Assembly (NCBI GenBank): GCA_003290165.1
Contig: QNQO01000224.1
Span: 310,001-374,000 of the forward strand
Reading direction: 5' to 3'
From: Berberis thunbergii
Lineage: Eukaryota; Streptophyta; Magnoliopsida; Ranunculales; Berberidaceae
Length of the DNA: 64,000 nucleotides
The notes below the pieces were generated by a model. That model was not told the DNA's origin. It saw nothing but the letters and a program-made list of their open reading frames with translations, and did no database searches. Made by a program: the position numbers and the translations under genes. This document shows, one piece after another, positions 24,578-36,647 of the stretch; positions within the stretch are counted from its first letter, which is position 1; each line of letters opens with the position of its first letter.

Positions 24578-26061
24578 TGTCGTAGCCGGTCTTCCTTTAA
24601 GTGGATGATTACATATTTAGTTTCCTTTAGATATAACTCATACCAAAGACAAATAAGGCAGGATCAAAATGCGAGAAAATGATTATAAGCCTTGTCAGGT
24701 TAATCTGCAAATGATCCATTCCATGGGGTCCCAGTGTTTGGGAAAGTCCCTGCGTGCCCATATTCTACTGTACCGCATAACCTAAACTTGTATTCTTGAG
24801 CTTGATCTTAATATCTGTTTGCTTGGTGAATTGGGTGTGAGCATTGGTCTGGCTAAGTTTTGTCGGGATTCTACTTTGGTCCTGCTATTTAGTCATGCAC
24901 TGTTAGCATCCTCCTATTGCAAACATGGAAGCTCTCTCTTGCCAGTCTCCTTTATCTTTCAATTCCTTTCTCTCTCGTGATAAGTGATAAAAGATGAGCG
25001 ATAAGCGATTCTGAAAAAAATTGCATCTTGGGTGTGTCCTGGCTTAAGTTGGTAGAGAAGGCTTATCTAGCACATAGCAAGTGGCAGGTCCATGGCTTAA
25101 GTTGGTCTAGCATCATGTATGGATGGAGTGGACTTCTGGTCCCAATACCCCTCACCCTGCCCCTCTCAATGCAAGGACTTTGGTTCAGTGAATATGCTGG
25201 CGAAATGAGCCTCTACCCTCTCTTTGAACCAAAGCTCTGATGCCATGTACCATGAAAATGGTTTAGCAAACCCTTTACTTTTCACCAAGCATATTCGCCA
25301 ATAAATGAATTCATCTATAGTGTGATAAAATTAATATATGGTTGTGGCTTGGGCATAAGTTTTTTCACTGCATCGCATAGAGGTGCCCCATAATGGGTAT
25401 GACAACTTAACTGCTTTTTAGAACATTTGTGCTCAGAAACATCAAATGTGGTGATGTGCTCGTATTGATATTCTCGATGTCTTGCAATGCTCTCGTTTGT
25501 AGAAATTAGTAAAACCATATTCCTGTTTCATCTTTCTCAACACAAAATGGGGATGTATGTTTCATTAACCTTTGGAGTGGATAAGGATTTGGGTATGGAT
25601 GAATTGAACACACGATATTTTATCACAGCCTGTTTATAGATAAATGCTTCTGATGTTTACCTGAATCCAGCCCCGAGGAAGTATCAGAACTAGAGCTAGC
25701 TCACATGGATGAGAACCTCTCCAACTTTCAGTTGATCCTTGTATGTTACAGCTATAACTTGCTCTCTCTCTCTCCTCTTCTCAAGCTCTCCCCTTTCTGT
25801 TAATAATAACTGTCCAGTGTTTTGGTTTTTTTCTTTTTGTTTTGTTATTTATTTATTTAAACAAGGCACTAAATCCCTATTCGACTCCAGAACCGCGAGT
25901 GCATAGCTTTGAGCCTTCTTATTAGTACCACTGTCACCTATCACCTGGTTTTTCATTACAATAAGCATTTCCAAGAGTCGGGGTAAGTATTTGTTGTATA
26001 TGAACCAAATTCCTTAATAACTGGAAAATCACAAAGTTTTTTTTTTTTTTTTTGTTTTTTT
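24578..26061. other. JMJ30 3' flank, no gene recognised
   Basis: The first few hundred bases should contain the JMJ30 3' UTR. At 25030-25250 the phrase ggcttaagttggtagagaagg and the end phrase agctctgatgccatgtacca suggest a tRNA- or primer-derived retroelement scrap, but no borders could be fixed. A poly-T tract at about 26036-26053 adjoins the E2 left end. Confidence 0.5.
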
Positions 26062-26869
26062 CAGTCATTAGTTTATACATATTAGAATTTGACACTCGTT
26101 TTAAAAACTATTTGAGTCTAACCTTCGCTTTCTTACAAAACCATTAAGTCCACGTTATTGATTGGTCAAGATTAATTTTAGAATCCCTTTACCCTTACCT
26201 AGTTAAACCATAGTTAAGTTCAAAAGAGTCGGGAGGAGTTGGAGCTAGAAACAATGGTGGTGTGACAACTAGTTCGATTTGGGAAAGTGGAATGAAGGTT
26301 AATGAAGTGAAAGGTGGGATGAAGGAGTTCAATGCTAAAAATGATTGAAGAGGAACCAAACTAGTGGAGTTAATGAGAGGAGGAAGGTTTGTAAGGTTGA
26401 ACCATCTGACGTTAGGGTGATTGAGAAGAACCCAATCCTAGGGGTGGGCACGGTCCGGATCGGTTCCAATTTTAGAGGAACCTAACTCGAACCGTTTAAA
26501 ATTAACGGATCCGGTCCGGTCCGGATCCCCTCATTTTGAACATTGGAACCGAACCTAACTCGAACCGTTTGAAACGGTTCGGTTCCTACGGTTCCTACTA
26601 AAAATGCATCCTCTAATTCTAGTACATCCAAACGATTCGATAGTTTCAAGAATATTGTAGCAGAATTTACTTGTAATATATTCATTATCATGAACTTCAA
26701 TATATTACAATAATCGACAACAAACCATTCTTTCTACTCAATCCAATAAAAGATGATAGGTTCGTATAATGGTCTAAATTTGGAGATCACCATCACAAAA
26801 CTTGAAATCAATCCAAAACACCTAATCATGAAATCTATTCAGGAGCGAGGTAAGATGTCGCAAGTATAT

Positions 26870-27290
26870 GATCTCATTCTCTTTAGATGCACCGCTTTCT
26901 ATGTACATGTATGTGCCTGGAGTGTAATAGACTAAGAACGAGGACTTCAACAATAAGAACAACCCTTCTCTGAAGTTTCATTTGTGCTCCAGTCCATGGT
27001 GCAATTGGCTTCCAGAATCTGCTAAAACCCAAAAAATCTTAAAATCCCATTCTTACACAAAAGGAAACTATGAAATTCAAAACATGACATCTCAGTTTGA
27101 AGCACATTCGGAATATAATTGTTAGCAGGGCAAGCGCAACCCGAATCTCACAGAATTTAAGCTGCGAATTCAACTGGAATAGATCAACTTTGCAGGTAAC
27201 AAACTGGTCAAATCTCTTGATAATAGTTCAGTCCTACAGTGAAGCCTCTCTTTTCGAATTTCTTAGGTAAACAACTAACAAGAGAATGAA
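26870..27290 (-). pseudogene. older degenerate copy of the epoxide hydrolase fragment
   Basis: The segments tgtgcctggagtgtaataga with gtgctccagtccatggtgc (26918-27002) and taatagttcagtcctacagtgaagcctctc (27225-27252) align with the better copy at 27617-28092 in the same order, strand and spacing. Most codons are destroyed. It shows the captured region was duplicated in tandem inside hAT-2. Confidence 0.7.
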
Positions 27291-27616
27291 AATGGGAAAT
27301 GCATAGGCTCATTTACCACATTGGCGAATAACCAAACAATGTCAAGGATAATTACCAATGAAAGCAAATTCCTAAAACATATATATGTGTGTCAAACCAC
27401 AAGATGAAATTTGCAAATATACAAATTTTCTTGACAAAAATGAAGCTATGAAACCAATTCTGGTGGAATAGATAGTATGACATGAAATTCCAATCATGTT
27501 GGTTCAGAGGTCACAGATCGAATGAACTATTGTTAACATAAAAGTTTCAAATACCTGATATGAAGCTGATTCATGAGATAATGAACAGATTACTGATTCA
27601 TGAGATAATGAACAGA

Positions 27617-28092
27617 TTAATACTTCTTTATGAAATCATAAATATGTTTACTAATTTCCTCTGCTTTTTCTTGGTTGATGAAGTGTGCAACTCCTTCCAT
27701 TACAACTACTTCCTCCAGGAGTGGTACATCCTCCTTAAATCCACCGCCGTTTATGTATTCCTTTGCGCCTGGAATATTATAGACCAGGTCTTGGTCTCCG
27801 ACGATGAACTTTGTTGGTACATTCACTCGTGCTCCAGTCCAAGGTGCTGTGAGCTCCCATGTTCTACAAAAACCCAGGAAAGTCAACTCAGAGGCTTAGA
27901 CAAAGCATTGAAACAAAATCAATTAAGAGTATATCAAACTTTTGCAACAAACATACACGTCGAAAGCCCTATAATAGTTCAGGCCTCCAGTGAAGCCTTT
28001 TTGCTCGAATTTGCTCACGTAACACTCAACATCTTCTTCAGACAACCAAGAAGGCAAGGTAATCGGACCAGAAGGATATAGAAACCCTGTTC
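27617..28092 (-). pseudogene. captured C-terminal exons of a plant soluble epoxide hydrolase
   Basis: On the minus strand an exon at 27959-28092 contains FLYPSGPITLPSWLSEEDV and FTGGLNYYRAFD, and is followed by a GT donor. The last exon, from about 27865 down to the stop at 27617, contains WELTAPWTGARV, VPTKFIVGDQDLVY, the catalytic-His context GVAHFINQEKAEEISKHI and ends in FIKKY. This is the C-terminal half of an alpha/beta-hydrolase-fold epoxide hydrolase. A one-base insertion next to the acceptor disrupts the frame at the exon junction. The nucleophile-bearing N-terminal exons are absent. The intron is kept, so capture was at DNA level. It lies wholly inside hAT-2. Confidence 0.87.
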
Positions 28093-28419
28093 CTTTGGGC
28101 AAAAAAAAATATTACAATAATCAACAAAAAATACAAAGAAGTTCATCTTTCTTTTCTTCTATTTGATCAACACAATAATGTACAATTGAACTAACCCTCA
28201 CAAAGATAAATTGAATCAAACAATCATAAGAACCCTGTATTTTCCTTTCGGCAAATTACACTTACCTTATTGTGTAGATCTGGCGAGATCTGGGTTCCTG
28301 AAAACCAAAATTGTCGAAATGATCACCACCACCCTCTTCATCGTATTGCCAAAGAAATTTTAGGATCAAATCAAACACTAAAATGGAGATGGGGTTGAAG
28401 AGGAATGGATGTAGGTTCA

Positions 28420-28960
28420 TCGTGCTGCTGCTTCTTCTTCTCGAGACAGAGACAAAGACAGAGAGAGAGAGGAGCTCGCTGATGCTTCTTCTTCTCGAGA
28501 CAGAGACATGTTGTTTCTTCTTCTCGAGACAGAGACATAGAGAGAGAGGAGCTCGCGTCTCTTCCTTTTCTTCTGCTCTTCCTCTTTTTGGTCTCGCAGT
28601 GTCTCGCTGCTGCTTCTTCTTCTCGAGACAGACAGAAAGATAGAGAGGAGAGGGAGATCTCCCAGCGTCTCTTCCTTTTCTTCTGCTCCTCCTCTTCTTG
28701 GGCTCCCAGCGTCTCGCTGCTGCTTCTTCTCCTCGAGACAGAGACAAAGATAGAGAGGATAGGGAGATCTCCAATCGCTACTGCTGCTGCTTATTCTTAC
28801 AGAGAGAGAGAGAGAGAGAGGGGGTTTTGGTTTATATCGAGACAGAGAGACAGAAAAGAGTCTCCTTCACGTCTCCTCCTCTTCCTTTTCTTCTACTACT
28901 TTGAAACGGGACAGAGAGTCAGAGAGAGAGAGAGAGCCAGAGAGGGGTTTTCGTTTTAGT
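28420..28960. repeat. low-complexity GAGACAGAGA / CTTCTTCTTCTC tract
   Basis: Units with ctgcttcttcttctcgagac and agagacaaagatagagag recur at least five times across the right half of hAT-2. Open frames across it on both strands are repeat artefacts. Confidence 0.85.
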
Positions 28961-29427
28961 AAATGCAATTTGAAACGGGTCCAACCCGGACCGTTTCTTT
29001 TTAAAAAATAGAAACCAGGACCGAACCGTTTTATAACGGATCCGAACCGATCCGAACCGTATCTAAAAACACAAAATTAAAATTCGGACCATTTGGAGCA
29101 AAACGGTCCGGTTCGGTTTGAACCCGTGGATCCTCGACCCGTTTGCCCACCCCTACCCAATCCAGTGAGTTTTTGAACTGCAACAGCGGTGTATGAACCC
29201 TCCTTTTCGTTGACCCTTTCCCTTTCTTCTTCTTTTCTCCTCGCTCCAACTTTGACTCTTCATCCTCCCTTGGTTTTCCTTCGCTTCAATGTTGCCTCTG
29301 CCGCTTGGATCTGAGCGATGAAGTCTTCATCTACCACTGGTTACGGTGGAGTTTCTCTAGTGGTTTTGGTAGTGGAAGTAGAATTGCTAGTTGCTGACTA
29401 TTTTGAGTTTTTGCTTGCCATCTCTTT

Positions 29428-31150
29428 TAGTGGTGGGCACGGTTAGGGTGTGGGCTAATCTTGGTTCCTATCCCGGTACAGTGAAACAGGAACGGTACGA
29501 GTCGGGATAACCAAATTTTTTGGGCTCACCCGATTTACCCCGAACCGTTTTGAACTAGGAGGTCCGGGTCAGGACCATGCCATCTCGATTTAACAAAAAA
29601 AAAAAAACAACCCAAGCCCCCTCCCCTATTTCACTTTTCGTCTTTTCCCCTTTCCAAAAGAGCTGAATGAGGGAAGTACAGGTCCTTGGGCAGTTGTAGA
29701 GGACTTTAATTGTTTTGCCAACAATAGTAAGAAGGTGGGTGGTGCTCCAGTGATAAGCAGAGATACAATTGAACTCCAACAATTTTAGCCAACCTTGTTT
29801 GCTGGTCTCTTTTGAGTTTTTTTAGGGCTGAACAAAAAACGATCAAATCGTTTAAATCGACCGACCCGATCAATTCGGTTTCGGTTTAAAACAATTCAAA
29901 ACCAAAATGGTCGATTCAGTTTTTGGTTTCTATCAGATTTTAACTGACAAAACCGAACTGATGGAATATATATAATAAATAATATATATTTTATGTAAAA
30001 ATATTATAATATGTTTAAAATAGTCAGTCGATTCGGTTTTATTTCGGTTTAAGTCAGTTCGGTTAAAGTTTGCATAAATTAGAATCGGTTCAGTTTTGTT
30101 AATGGTCGGTTCAGTTTGAAATTTTTAAAATCGACCAAAGTCGGTTCGGTTCATGGTTTAGGTGAAAAGCGAACCATCGATTCAGTTTTTAACCCTACTT
30201 TTCTTGGCTTTTTTACAATTTCAACCCTTTTATAATTAGTGTTTCCAGGATGATAGGCAAAAAATATTTTAAAAAAAATAAAAAAAAATGCTCAAAATGG
30301 TCACAGGTTGTGGGATCCTTAAAACCCAGCTCACCGTCCAAAAAAAAAACATAATTGGCTAGACTTACTCATGCATCAGTGTGACCTACAATACATTACA
30401 GCCTCGGGTTCCTTCTTTACTTGGTCCATTTAGCTGGGAACTTTTTCTCTTTTGATGCTTTGCAAACCCCAGAAAGTGGAGAGCCCGAGGAAGAAGAAGA
30501 AAAACTCAGTATCGAAAATAGGGTTTTAGTGGAAGAGGAAGAAAAAGTAGTAGAGGTAACTAAGGTTGAAGCTTGGCTCCTCCTCGTCATAATTCTCTGT
30601 CTCATTAGTATTCATGTTGATTCTTCACTAATCCTGTTGAATCAACAAAACCAATCAAACTCCATGAAGAAGAATATATTAGTGTAGTTCTGCCAAATTA
30701 TCTGTTGATGACGATGTGTGAACCAAAAGCTATCAAGAAGAACCAATACAGTAGGATCAAACCCAGTCCAGCAGCATGAGAACGCATTCATGGCGAGCAT
30801 GATCAAACAAAAGCTAGTAAATGTTGGGACTATTTGGAGTGAGGGAGAAGGAGAAGAAGGTGGAGAGGAAGACGATAAATGAAGGGGAGAGGAGGAGCTC
30901 TAAAGAGAAATGAAAGAAGGGAAGATGAGGGCGAGGGCTTGGGTTATTATATTGGTTTTGGTGCAAAATAAGTTGGGTTTAGCCTTTGGTTTGGGCTTTA
31001 TACAGTAACAGAGACGAACCAAACAGTCCGGGACAGAATGTGTGAAAATCGATTATGTCTCGTTTCCAACAGGTCCGAGACTGAGATCGGGATAAAAACA
31101 GCATGAACCAGTTGGTCCCTGTTTAAAATGGGACGTAGGGTCAGGACCAT
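29428..31150. mobile_element. hAT-like subterminal repeats bounding an unresolved segment
   Basis: A terminus-like TAGTGGTGGGCACGG begins at 29428. The phrase gggtcaggaccatg ends a repeat-rich block both at about 29561-29574 and at about 31120-31135. The span between may be one more gene-carrying hAT element, since 30421-30687 contains an acidic open frame (EEEEEK runs) that I do not recognise. No right terminus or target duplication could be confirmed. Confidence 0.35.
29781..30197. mobile_element. MULE1-type TIR remnant with TAGGGCTGAA hAT MITE
   Basis: Bases 29781-29805 (aattttagccaaccttgtttgctgg) resemble the MULE1 left TIR at 9649-9672. They are followed at 29823 by TAGGGCTGAACAAAAAACG, the same MITE family that follows the TIR in MULE1. 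The MITE ends TTTTTAACCCTA at 30197. Its own target duplication is not convincing. Confidence 0.65.
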
Positions 31151-31264
31151 GACTCACACCGCCATGTGCTTTTTTTTTTACTACTAACCTACACCATTCA
31201 AAAAATTGTTTTTGAAAAAACAGTAACATAAAACACAGGGTAATTTTTGACAAATTTAAACCCT

Positions 31265-32070
31265 CAATTGATATCGATTCTCAAGTTCGTCAAAACATGA
31301 AAATTGTAGTACTCTAAGTTATCTAACAAACACAATTTGAATCACTTGAAAATATTTTGAAATGAGCAAGTTATGATCATTTTACTAAAGTCGTGCATAT
31401 CTGTCTCGCAATGAGAATGAGGTAGTGCCTCTGACTTTCGGCTAACTTATACAAAATTCACATAGGTCTAGGCGAAGTTTCGCCCAATCCTCCCATTGCT
31501 AAATGTGAATTGGTGAAAACATACTTTTTGTTTCAGACAGATTTGCATGACTTTAGTAAAATGGTCGTAACTTTCTCATTTCAAAACAATTTCAAGTGAT
31601 TTAAATTGTGTTTATTAGATAACTCGGAGTACTTTGTGTGTTAATGAGATTTAGAATCAGTCTCAGTTAAACATATAAGTTGGCCGAAATTTAGGGACAC
31701 TACCCCCGTTTCATCGCATGACTTTAGTAAAATGCCCATAACTTGTTTATTTCAAAACATTTTCAAGTGATTCAAATTGTGTTTATTAGATAACTCAGAG
31801 TACTAAAATTTTCATGTGATAAGCTTAAGAATCGGTCTCGATCGAGCATATAAGTTGGCCGAAGTTAGGTACACTACCATGTCTTCATTGCGAGAAAGAT
31901 TTGCGCAACTTTAGTAAAATGACTATAACTTGCTCATTTCAAAACATTCAAATGATTCAAATTGTGTATATTAGATTACTCGGAGTACTATAATTTTCTT
32001 GTTTTTATGAACTTGAGAATCAGTTTCAATCGAGCATATAAGTTGAATCGAAGTCAGGGATAATACCCTG
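31265..32070. repeat. three direct and one inverted copy of a 170-190 bp unit
   Basis: The phrase ctttagtaaaatg starts units at 31551, 31722 and 31909 (spacings 171 and 187 bp), each continuing with catttcaaaac, tttattagataactc and catataagttg. An inverted copy occupies about 31290-31400 (attttactaaagtcgtgcat). The block is non-coding and lies in E2. Confidence 0.88.
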
Positions 32071-33018
32071 TTTTCAGAGACAAAGACGGTGAAAGAGGTG
32101 GCAGGGTGGTGGTGGTGCTTCATGGAGAAAGGTGGCGGTGGCGGGGTGATGGTGGTGTCTGATGGAGAAAAGAGGGATGGAGGAAAAGAAGGGAAGAAAA
32201 GAAAATGAAGAGAGGTGATGAGAGAGGAAATTTTAAATTTTTAGTTTTTATTGGTGGTGTGGGAGAGAAGTGGTGGTGTGAAAAATAAAATATGTGGTGT
32301 GGGAAAGAAAAAATTGATATAGTGGTGTGGGATAATACTTTAGGTGGTGTGCAGTAGTCGCTAGGGAGTTGGGAATTAAATAATGAGAGATTGAGAAAAT
32401 ATGGTTTTTGATTGGGTGAGAAGGGTATAATTACACTGGTATTTTATGCATGCAACATTTGCAGTTGTAGGGTGTATAAGAGAGTATATTCATAGAGATA
32501 GTGAGAGAAAGAGAATTGTGAATTGGTTAACAAGGCAAAACACAACAACAGACAAAAACACAATCAAGCAAAGCAAGTAAGAACAGTGAACACAAAACAC
32601 GCAGCGTTTTGTTGTTTTGTTTTGGGTTGGATGAGAGAAAATAGTGTTGATGAGAGAGATGGAGAAAATAATCTCACTCTCCCAAACCAACCAAAGAAAA
32701 TGGTGGTGGTGGTGGTTTAATTTCTCTTTTGAAGTAAGATTTTTATGGTTTGGTGGAGGGGAGGTGGATTTTGGTCCTTGCAAATCATTAAAAGCCCATT
32801 TTGATTTTCGGTTTGGGCTTTTTAGGTCGTTAACTAGACCGACCAAGCCGTAGTTTAACCTACAGTAAGGATAAAATGGTCCAAAAATTAATCTTGACCA
32901 GTCAATGACGTGGACTTCACGGTTCCCTCAGAAAATGAAGGTTATATTCAAATAGTTTTCAAAATGAGTGTCAAACTCTAATAGGTATAAACTAATGAAT
33001 GTCAAACTAAAAAAAACC

Positions 33019-33222
33019 CCTAAATTTTATGGAAAAATATTGTAATCTCTTGTAAAATTGTGTGGTGTATAGCGTTCAATCGAATGTTATACACATTTGC
33101 ACATTTGAAAAATGAAAAAAAAATACTAACAATTAAGGTATCCCACAACAATTTCTTGCACATGAAAAATCGTAACATATTTTGGAAAAAAATATTTAAA
33201 ATAACTTGAAGTGTGTGGGCAT

Positions 33223-33226
<4 letters not shown>
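33019..33226. other. unique spacer between E2 and the AAT microsatellite
   Basis: This is a short AT-rich segment with no recognisable feature. Confidence 0.5.

Positions 33227-33305
<79 letters not shown>
33227..33305. repeat. (AAT)n microsatellite, left half
   Basis: About 26 perfect AAT units end exactly at the LTR start. The other half continues at 39499-39602 beyond the element, so a single AAT tract was split by the insertion. Poly-Ile and poly-Leu frames on the minus strand are artefacts. Confidence 0.97.
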
Positions 33306-33870
33306 TGATGCGACCAAAAATCGTCCTCCTGCGAGTTTGACCTGCAAAACAACTGTTAGACCGCCAATGACCACATTTTTGGTGGTCGAAGGCACTCCGA
33401 TGCTTAAATTAGTAAATTTGTTGGAAAAATGATGTAAATTTGGACAAAACTCAATTAAAGTTGCATACCTTTGTCAAATGTTTCATTTACCTTTTATAAT
33501 GGTCGTGGTTAACTCTATGCGTGATTTAAGCATGTGAGGCGCAACGGACGGAGATGTTTTTGTGATGGTCTCATCCTTAATGGAGATGCGTTCGTGGGGG
33601 CGTAAGTCCCTCCACGACTCTTTCTTAGTGCAACGTTCTTCTTCTTTATGACAGAACGCGTATCGGGCCTGGACTCGGGCACTAATTCGTCTGGGCCTTG
33701 GTTCGGGCTTTGTTTACGTCTCTTCAGGGCCTAATATAGGCCTTTATAATTGGCCTCGTTCTTCCTGGGCTTTACGAGTTGGCCCAATAGAGTTGGGCAT
33801 TATATTCTCGTGATGGATCTTTATGTCACGTGTACGATTGTGATGTTCGGTCTATTTTGATGTATCATCA
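33306..33870 (-). repeat. 3' LTR of the Tat-like element
   Basis: This 565-bp LTR aligns throughout with 38932-39498; shared blocks include gtttgacctgcaaaacaact and gatgttcggtctattttgat. Frequent substitutions between the two copies point to an old insertion. Confidence 0.9.
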
Positions 33871-33884
33871 GCTACTCCCCCCTT
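33871..33884 (-). other. polypurine tract of the Tat-like element
   Basis: On the minus strand AAGGGGGGAGTAGC directly precedes the 3' LTR start TGATG. Its position fits second-strand priming and fixes the element orientation. Confidence 0.8.
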
Positions 33885-34207
33885 AGTTAATGGGTATGTT
33901 CACATATCCACTAACTATGTGGTGGTTTGAATTCTGGTCGCGCTATTACACTATACTTAATGTTTACTAAATTTCAGTTGGCGGATCATCTTGGTTACTT
34001 GTTTTTTTTTCATTTTTGCGCGCATTTTCTGGGAGTTATGGTACGCCTTTATGTCTCGTATGTTGCTCCGTGAGTGATCTTTCGTTCCTAGTTGTATAAA
34101 GGGCATAGTGGCTACTTTCCTTTTTTTTATGCCCTTCTTGTTGTTGGTGTTATTTTCTCTCCTCTATTGCTTTTTTTTCTTCTTCATATCCTCTTTCCTG
34201 TTTGCGA

Positions 34208-36252
34208 TGTATGCTGGTGATCAACTTTCTATCTGTGAGGCTCATTTTCCCCGAACAAAGCTTTTCAGACTACTCTGGATAGTATCTGTTCTAACTATGT
34301 TTTGCCTGACGACCTTGAAATCGTTCTCCCTCGTAAAAACGACAGTCTTTGTTGTCCGAGGAAAGGATATATTGTGTTTTATCCTTGTATGTTTTATGTT
34401 GGTCTTCGGTTCCCAGTTCCGAAACTGTTATGGTCATCTAGACTTCCTGAGTATTCTTCCTGCTTAGATGGGCCTGAACGGTTGGAGGGTTATGGTTTCC
34501 ACTTATGCTAGGGTTATTCATTTTGGTATCCCCTTAACCCCTAGAATCTTGCATTATTTGGTTAGATTTAGTGTGAAATCCAACCATTTCTATTTCCTGC
34601 ACTCTCCTATGTGTTTTTGTAACCTTAATGATGACATCAAGGGTTGGTCGCGAGATTGGTTTTATGCGTATGTTGGCTCTGGCCACTTCAATTTGCGGGG
34701 TGTTCAGATAGTAAGGTATTTTCGGGTTCCTATTAAGCACCAAAATCTAAAATTGACTGCTGAGGAGCATGTTATCTGTGAGCGCTTCTTGGAGCTTCCG
34801 ACAATTCCATTGGACATTTATCTTACTGACGATATGGTGAGGCACAATGGTATATATAGTATGAGCGAAACTGATTGGGTTTTGTTGACCGAAAGGCAGG
34901 CCGCGAAGATCGTTGCCCGTGCTATTGCCGTTGAGGGTGGTGATGTGGTCGTTGATCAGAAAGTGAGCCTGGGTGTTACGGATCTCAATGTTCCTCTCTG
35001 TAGTGCTACCGATTCTTTTTCTAGAAAGAGAAAAGTATCGAGGCCCGTTAGTCTATCGAAGCCGTTGTTTCTGTCTTTTGATCGTGCTCAGAGAAGAAAC
35101 GACTCGCCTGACTTTGTGCGTCGCACGACTCTTTATTCGGATCTTGTTGATAGAGGTCCTTTGAGGGAGGACAACTGCTCTTTGCATGAGCCGGAAGAAA
35201 TGAAGTTGGCTCTGCAAAGGAATGAGAAATATACCGTTCGTTTGTTGGACGATGAGGGAAAAAATTATCTTTGCTTATGGAGGCCTTGACGCTGTCAAGT
35301 GTTTTGATGAGGATTCTCGGTCCTTGGATGACAAGATGCTCCAATTGGCTATTGTTCAATCTAAAGAGCTTGTCAGTCGTGATCGGTTCCCAAGTTGCAG
35401 TCTTGTCCTTCTCCTTCCCCTCTTGCTGATGGAGGGATGGAGGTTCCATCTTCCGCAACTTACTTGGATTCTTCTGTTGTCGTTGGGACTGCCATTTGTT
35501 TCATTTCTACTGAACGACGAAAGGGTGATGAAGGTTCTCTCGCCATTCCTTCATATTTCCCGACCATGGGTGGTGACGATTCCTACATACTACCTGATCC
35601 TCGCGTTCTTCATTCGCGGGTCAGTTGGAAGGAACCTACTCCTGAGGAGATCCGAATTAAATCTAACAGAAGTTCTGTTGGTTTTTTCGTCTTGGCATGC
35701 ATGATGGCGCACGTAAGCGATAAATGAATGACATAGACGGTTGGTGGAAAGGCCCTCGATGTTCTTGCTGAATGGATAAAACGTGATGTTCTGAATGGAT
35801 AAAAACAACTGAGGTTGCTCGAGCATCGTTGGCTGAGGCGGAGGTTTTGCGGGATCGATCTGTGGCCGCGCTTGAATTCTTAAGAGCTGACCTAGAAGGA
35901 ATCCACGCACAGTTGCACGATGTGGATAAAGAGTTTTCCTTTGAGAAGGCACTTCATGATGACGTTGCGCGAGCCATGATAGAACACTCTAACAATCACA
36001 ACGTTTGCCGAGAAAAGGGTGGAGCAATTGTTGTCTTCGTTTGACAAGGTCAAGGCTGATTGCTCTGCGATGCTTACTACTGCTGAGGGTCAACTCATCG
36101 CGGTAAGAAATGAGCTTGCTACTGTTAAGGATAGGCATTGTGTTATGGAGGTGGCAAACTCGCAGCGCATTGTTGTTGGTCGAACTGAGCTTCTGGATCA
36201 TATCGAGGGTCTTGATGTCAACTTATCTCAGTATCGTCATCTGGTCTATTAG
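34208..36252 (+). pseudogene. antisense reading frame of the Tat-like element (putative plant transposon protein), frameshifted
   Basis: It runs opposite to gag. In successive frames it reads SICEAHFPRTK, then YVLPDDLEIVLPRKNDSLCC and GYIVFYPCMFYVGLRFP (frame of 34302), then LNGWRVMVSTYARVIHFGIP through SDLVDRGPLREDN (frame of 34468 to the stop at 35287). Helical, coiled-coil-like segments follow at 35829-36044 and 36019-36252 (AALEFLRADLEGIHAQLHDV). The order of a conserved N-terminal domain and C-terminal coiled coil resembles the putative gypsy-type transposon proteins (Pfam Transposase_28 type) encoded antisense near the 3' end of Tat-lineage elements. At least three frameshifts make it non-functional. 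Its biological role is unknown in the family. Confidence 0.7.
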
Positions 36253-36647
36253 ACCTTCGAGGACGTGGAAGGTGTCGTAAAAAATCCTTCGGGTGACCCA
36301 ATGGCTGAAGAGCTGCATCCTCCTCTTGAAAAAAGAGTCATCGTTGGTGATCCGGCTCCTGCATGTGGTATTGTTGAGGATGTTATAGATTTTTTCCCAT
36401 CGCCACTTTTGAATGTTTCGAACAGATTTTGAATGACAGGAATTAGCTCCTTTATCGACTTTGTTCGTCTGTCGTTGTCTTGATAATTTTTATTTGATGT
36501 TTCATAGATATGTCTATAGCAACCTTTCGGTGATTTTAATTTTCTTATGTTTCAGTACGCATGACTTGATTTATCGTCTCTGGATTTTGTGGAATGTTGT
36601 TTTATATGCTTATCTTCAACTTTGTTGAATTATCCGCCCGATCTTTT
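36253..36647. other. spacer between antisense frame and tandem array
   Basis: It continues the antisense frame's 3' region with broken coding potential (GDPMAEELHPPLEKRVIV-like at 36290-36350) and then non-coding AT-rich DNA. Confidence 0.45.

Larger units (their letters stand above)
26439..29155. mobile_element. hAT-2: non-autonomous hAT element carrying epoxide hydrolase fragments
   Basis: It starts TAGGGGTGGGCACGG and ends TTTGCCCACCCCTA, imperfect inverted termini. A perfect 8-bp target duplication, CCCAATCC, lies at 26431-26438 and 29156-29163. Subterminal repeats of CGGTCCGG/CGGATCC/AACCGTT type fill about 180 bp at each end. The 2.7-kb interior carries two tandem copies of a soluble epoxide hydrolase fragment and a GAGACAGAGA-rich tract. 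There is no transposase. Confidence 0.92.
26062..33018. mobile_element. E2: 7-kb long-TIR element of the same family as E1
   Basis: The left terminus (about 26062-26230: cattagtttatac, tttgacactc, aagtccacg, attggtcaagattaatttt) is repeated inverted at about 32850-33018, roughly 165 bp long. The right terminus has the complete arrangement that MULE1 splits in E1. The interior holds hAT-2, hAT-like subterminal repeats, a MULE1-TIR remnant with a MITE and an inverted/tandem repeat block. No transposase was seen. Host-like sequence at 29160-29430 (minus strand) was not identified. A Mutator-like origin is inferred; no target duplication could be fixed because the left border is in poly-T. Confidence 0.65.

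Noticed and set aside
25028..25240. Possible SINE or 70-codon gene downstream of JMJ30
   Set aside because: tRNA-like phrases occur but no A tail, B box or target duplication could be fixed.
28262..28959. Long overlapping frames on both strands (up to 170 codons)
   Set aside because: Low-complexity GAGACAGAGA repeat inside hAT-2; no protein-like composition.
33020..33395. Open frames with long Leu or Ile runs
   Set aside because: Translation of the AAT microsatellite.
34108..34467. 119-codon hydrophobic frame on the plus strand
   Set aside because: Mostly a shifted frame of the antisense retroelement gene; the conserved residues are in the frame of 34302.
35048..35952. Minus-strand frames of 136 and 120 codons
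   Set aside because: Opposite-strand shadows of the antisense reading frame of the Tat-like element.
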